From UBA6912 sp041611095 (GTDB lineage: Bacteria > Actinomycetota > Acidimicrobiia > Spongiisociales > UBA5794): a DNA stretch of 7,856 bases. Shown here in pieces: positions 6,003-7,856 of this stretch. The notes beneath the pieces were generated by a model that was given only the letters and a program-made list of their open reading frames with translations, was not told where the DNA came from and searched no databases. The position numbers were made by a program, and so were the translations under genes. Position 1 is the first letter of the stretch, and the number at the start of each line of letters is the position of its first letter. The stretch is taken from contig JBFINP010000098.1 in assembly GCA_041611095.1 (NCBI GenBank), positions 1-7,856 on the forward strand. The letters are read 5' to 3'.

Positions 6003-7856
6003 CTACTTGCCGGCCCCGTCCAGCGCTCGGTCGATGAAGGACGCCATCTGGTCACGGCGCACCGGGTCCTCCGGGCAGAACTTGGTGTTGTCGGGAGGGT
6101 TGCAGCCGAGCGTGACGCCGGCGGCGGCGATGCGGTTGATGCTGGTCTCGAACGGCGAGTCGTCGTCGTCGATGAACATGTCGACGTTGCCGCCCCCCGT
6201 GTAGCCGAAGGCTCGGTCCACGAACGCAGCCATCTGCTCCCGAGTCACCGGGGAGTTGGGGCAGTAGTTGGTGCCTCCGCAGCCGAGGGTGACGCCCGCC
6301 GCGGCGAGCCGGTTGATGTCGTTCTCGAAGATCGAGCCCTCGTCGTCGGTGAAGAAGTCCTCAGACGTGGCCGGGAACCCAAACGCTCGCACGAGGAAGG
6401 CGGCCATTTGTGCCCGAGTGAGCGTGTTCGCCGGGCAGTACTTGGAGTTTGCCGGCGGGTTGCATCCCTTCGTGACGCCGCGGTCGTAGATGTCCTCGAT
6501 CGCCGGCTCGTGCACGTTGCCGGCCGTGTCGATGAACACGGACGCGCTCGCTTCGCTTGCCTCGCCGATTCCCACCTCGAAGTAGATGGACTTGAGCCCG
6601 AACGTGCTCTTCATCCACGACGACGACTTGGTCACGGTGGTGGCGCCATCGCTGAAGCTCACCGTGTCGGCGCTACCCGAGCTGTTGTGGACGCTGACCC
6701 AGGCCTCGGTGACCGTGGGCAGACCCACCGCCGACGCCACGGCGGCGTTCGACAGGGCGACGGTCCACGATCCGCTCGGGTTGTACACCGTGCCGTCGAC
6801 CGACCACCGGTCGTCGACACCCTGGTAGTACTCGCGAGCGTCCCAGCCCGCCCACACCTCCTGGATGCTCTCCGTCCTGCCACCCGTCGACGACGAGTAG
6901 TAGGTACGCACGATGTTGTCGTTGGGGGCGTCCGGATGGGTCATCACCTGTCCCGCCGTGGAGGTCGTGGCCGTGATCCAGTCCGCCCAGCCGTGGCCCC
7001 AGCCCACGTAGCGCTGATCGAACGTCGTATCCCGCACGTGGCACCAGGCACCGCAGGAGTTGCTCCCCGGGCTCCCCCGGTAGATCTGGAGCTCCCTGGC
7101 GTACGACCGTGCAGCCACCGCCTGGGCCTTGAGGGCCTCCATGCCGTCGACCCCCCAGAAGTACGGCATCTCTGAGATCCCGAGGATGTAGTCGTCGAGC
7201 AACATCTCCGTCGAGAGATCGAGACCTCCGGGTCCGGAGCGGACGTGCAACATGCCCCGCCCGTACTGGCACTCGCGCTGGATCGACGGCACGACGTTCC
7301 AGTCGGTCTGTGTGCAACCGACGATGGCGATCTTCGTCAGCGGGTCCGCGTCGGGGTTGGCGAAGTCGTACCACCACATGTCGAAGGAGCAGTCGCCGGT
7401 GGGCGTCTCGTAGGCGTTGTCGGCGCCCGGCGGGTCGATGAACAGGGAGCAGCTCTCCGGCCCGCGGATCTCGATGGTGCTGCCGACCGGCACGTCCCAC
7501 GACTCGGCGCCGCGGGTCACGAGCACCGGCTCGCCGGCGCCGGAGATGGCGTCGACGCGCAGAGTGAGCTCGGAGAAGTCGAGCTCCAGGTTGACCCACA
7601 GGTTGCCTGGGAGGTCGAGACCGCCCTGGCCGAGGGTGCCGAGGCTGGCGTTGGTGAAGAAGTGCTCGAGGATCTGGGTGTACGAGGAGCCCTCGACGGC
7701 CATGCCGTAGGCGCCGAACTGGCTCATGCCGACGCCGTGGCCCCAGCCGGCTCCTTCGACGATCACGCTGTCGCCCTCCGCGGCCGTCGCCGGTGCGAGC
7801 GCACCGAACGCCGTCACGGTCATTGCGAGTGCGGCCAACAATGCGGTCAGCCGCCC
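6003..7856 (-). CDS. Exported SpoIID/LytB-domain protein with C-terminal SLH-like repeats (5' end outside window)
   Basis: At least 617 residues are visible; numbers below count from the TTG at 7841. The frame stays open through the right edge, so the true start is outside. The first visible residues (GRLTALLAALAMTV and on) are the end of a signal peptide with a likely cut after APATA. The SpoIID/LytB domain follows: GAGWGHGVGMSQFGA (30-44), then DDYILGISEMPYFW (216-229) with Glu224 at the position of the catalytic glutamate of SpoIID lytic transglycosylases, EALKAQAVAARSYARE (235-250), C263/C267/H268, and YYSSSTGGRTES (314-325). SpoIID enzymes cleave peptidoglycan glycan strands stripped of stem peptides. 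Here the role is probably in cell-wall remodelling, since nothing suggests sporulation. Residues 436-606 form three SLH-like repeats that could hold the protein at the cell surface. The stop (TAG) is followed by a strong hairpin. Enzymatic activity is inferred, not shown. Confidence 0.9.
   Translation of the reverse strand, partial: GRLTALLAALAMTVTAFGALAPATAAEGDSVIVEGAGWGHGVGMSQFGAYGMAVEGSSYTQILEHFFTNASLGTLGQGGLDLPGNLWVNLELDFSELTLRVDAISGAGEPVLVTRGAESWDVPVGSTIEIRGPESCSLFIDPPGADNAYETPTGDCSFDMWWYDFANPDADPLTKIAIVGCTQTDWNVVPSIQRECQYGRGMLHVRSGPGGLDLSTEMLLDDYILGISEMPYFWGVDGMEALKAQAVAARSYARELQIYRGSPGSNSCGAWCHVRDTTFDQRYVGWGHGWADWITATTSTAGQVMTHPDAPNDNIVRTYYSSSTGGRTESIQEVWAGWDAREYYQGVDDRWSVDGTVYNPSGSWTVALSNAAVASAVGLPTVTEAWVSVHNSSGSADTVSFSDGATTVTKSSSWMKSTFGLKSIYFEVGIGEASEASASVFIDTAGNVHEPAIEDIYDRGVTKGCNPPANSKYCPANTLTRAQMAAFLVRAFGFPATSEDFFTDDEGSIFENDINRLAAAGVTLGCGGTNYCPNSPVTREQMAAFVDRAFGYTGGGNVDMFIDDDDSPFETSINRIAAAGVTLGCNPPDNTKFCPEDPVRRDQMASFIDRALDGAGK
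6024..6536 (-). repeat. Three SLH-like repeats encoded at the 3' end of the SpoIID gene
   Basis: Three units of about 51 residues recur with an exact 60-residue (180-base) period, starting at residues 436, 496 and 556 of the SpoIID protein. Each follows the SLH outline: Phe plus an acidic loop (FIDTAGNVHE, FTDDEGSIFE, FIDDDDSPFE), a helix with I-x-R/DRG or AAAGVT, a glycine turn, then TRAQM / TREQM / RRDQM and a final A-x-FG-like helix. Unlike classical SLH repeats, each has two cysteines flanking the turn (C460/C469, C521/C527, C580/C589). Repeats two and three are the most alike. Confidence 0.85.

Noticed and set aside
5931..7175. Open + strand frame of 414 codons opposite the SpoIID/SLH gene
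   Set aside because: Its composition (Arg, Val, His, Asp) is that of an antisense shadow. It begins in the terminator region with no ribosome site, and the - strand frame has clear domains.

Overview
This is a high-GC, densely packed chromosomal window with the style of an actinobacterium. An acidimicrobial relative is my best guess. That guess rests on a KorA of mycobacterial/actinobacterial type, four-base ATGA/GTGA gene overlaps, a likely leaderless start, and cysteine-paired SLH-type repeats on an exported protein. The lineage call is inference; no rRNA or other marker is present. I see no mobile element, tRNA, CRISPR array or broken gene.

Layout. Left arm, + strand: the 3' part of korA (cut by the window edge), korB, a DUF402 protein, and an ExoA-like family 2 glycosyltransferase. 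Right arm, - strand: a SpoIID/LytB-domain exported protein with three C-terminal SLH-like repeats (cut at its 5' end by the right edge), a 125-base gap holding a strong hairpin and a promoter/RBS, a nucleotide-sugar 6-dehydrogenase, and a GT-B glycosyltransferase. The two arms converge and their last genes overlap by 19 bases (3527-3545). The only intergenic spaces are 1987-2046 and 5878-6002.

How the genes fit together. KorA and KorB are the two subunits of a ferredoxin-dependent 2-oxoacid (probably 2-oxoglutarate) oxidoreductase and are translationally coupled. The dehydrogenase and the GT-B glycosyltransferase are coupled by a GTGA overlap and look like part of a pathway for a uronic-acid-containing surface glycan. 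The convergent ExoA-like glycosyltransferase may act in the same kind of pathway, and it is itself coupled to the DUF402 gene. The SpoIID/SLH protein is a cell-envelope protein, so from about 2.5 kb rightwards the window has a surface-biogenesis theme next to a central-metabolism gene pair.

I did not find a convincing undescribed system. The items most worth a second look are a tandem 19-base duplication across the DUF402 start codon, which places a -10-like hexamer just upstream of the used ATG, and the cysteine-paired, acidic SLH-like repeats on the SpoIID protein.
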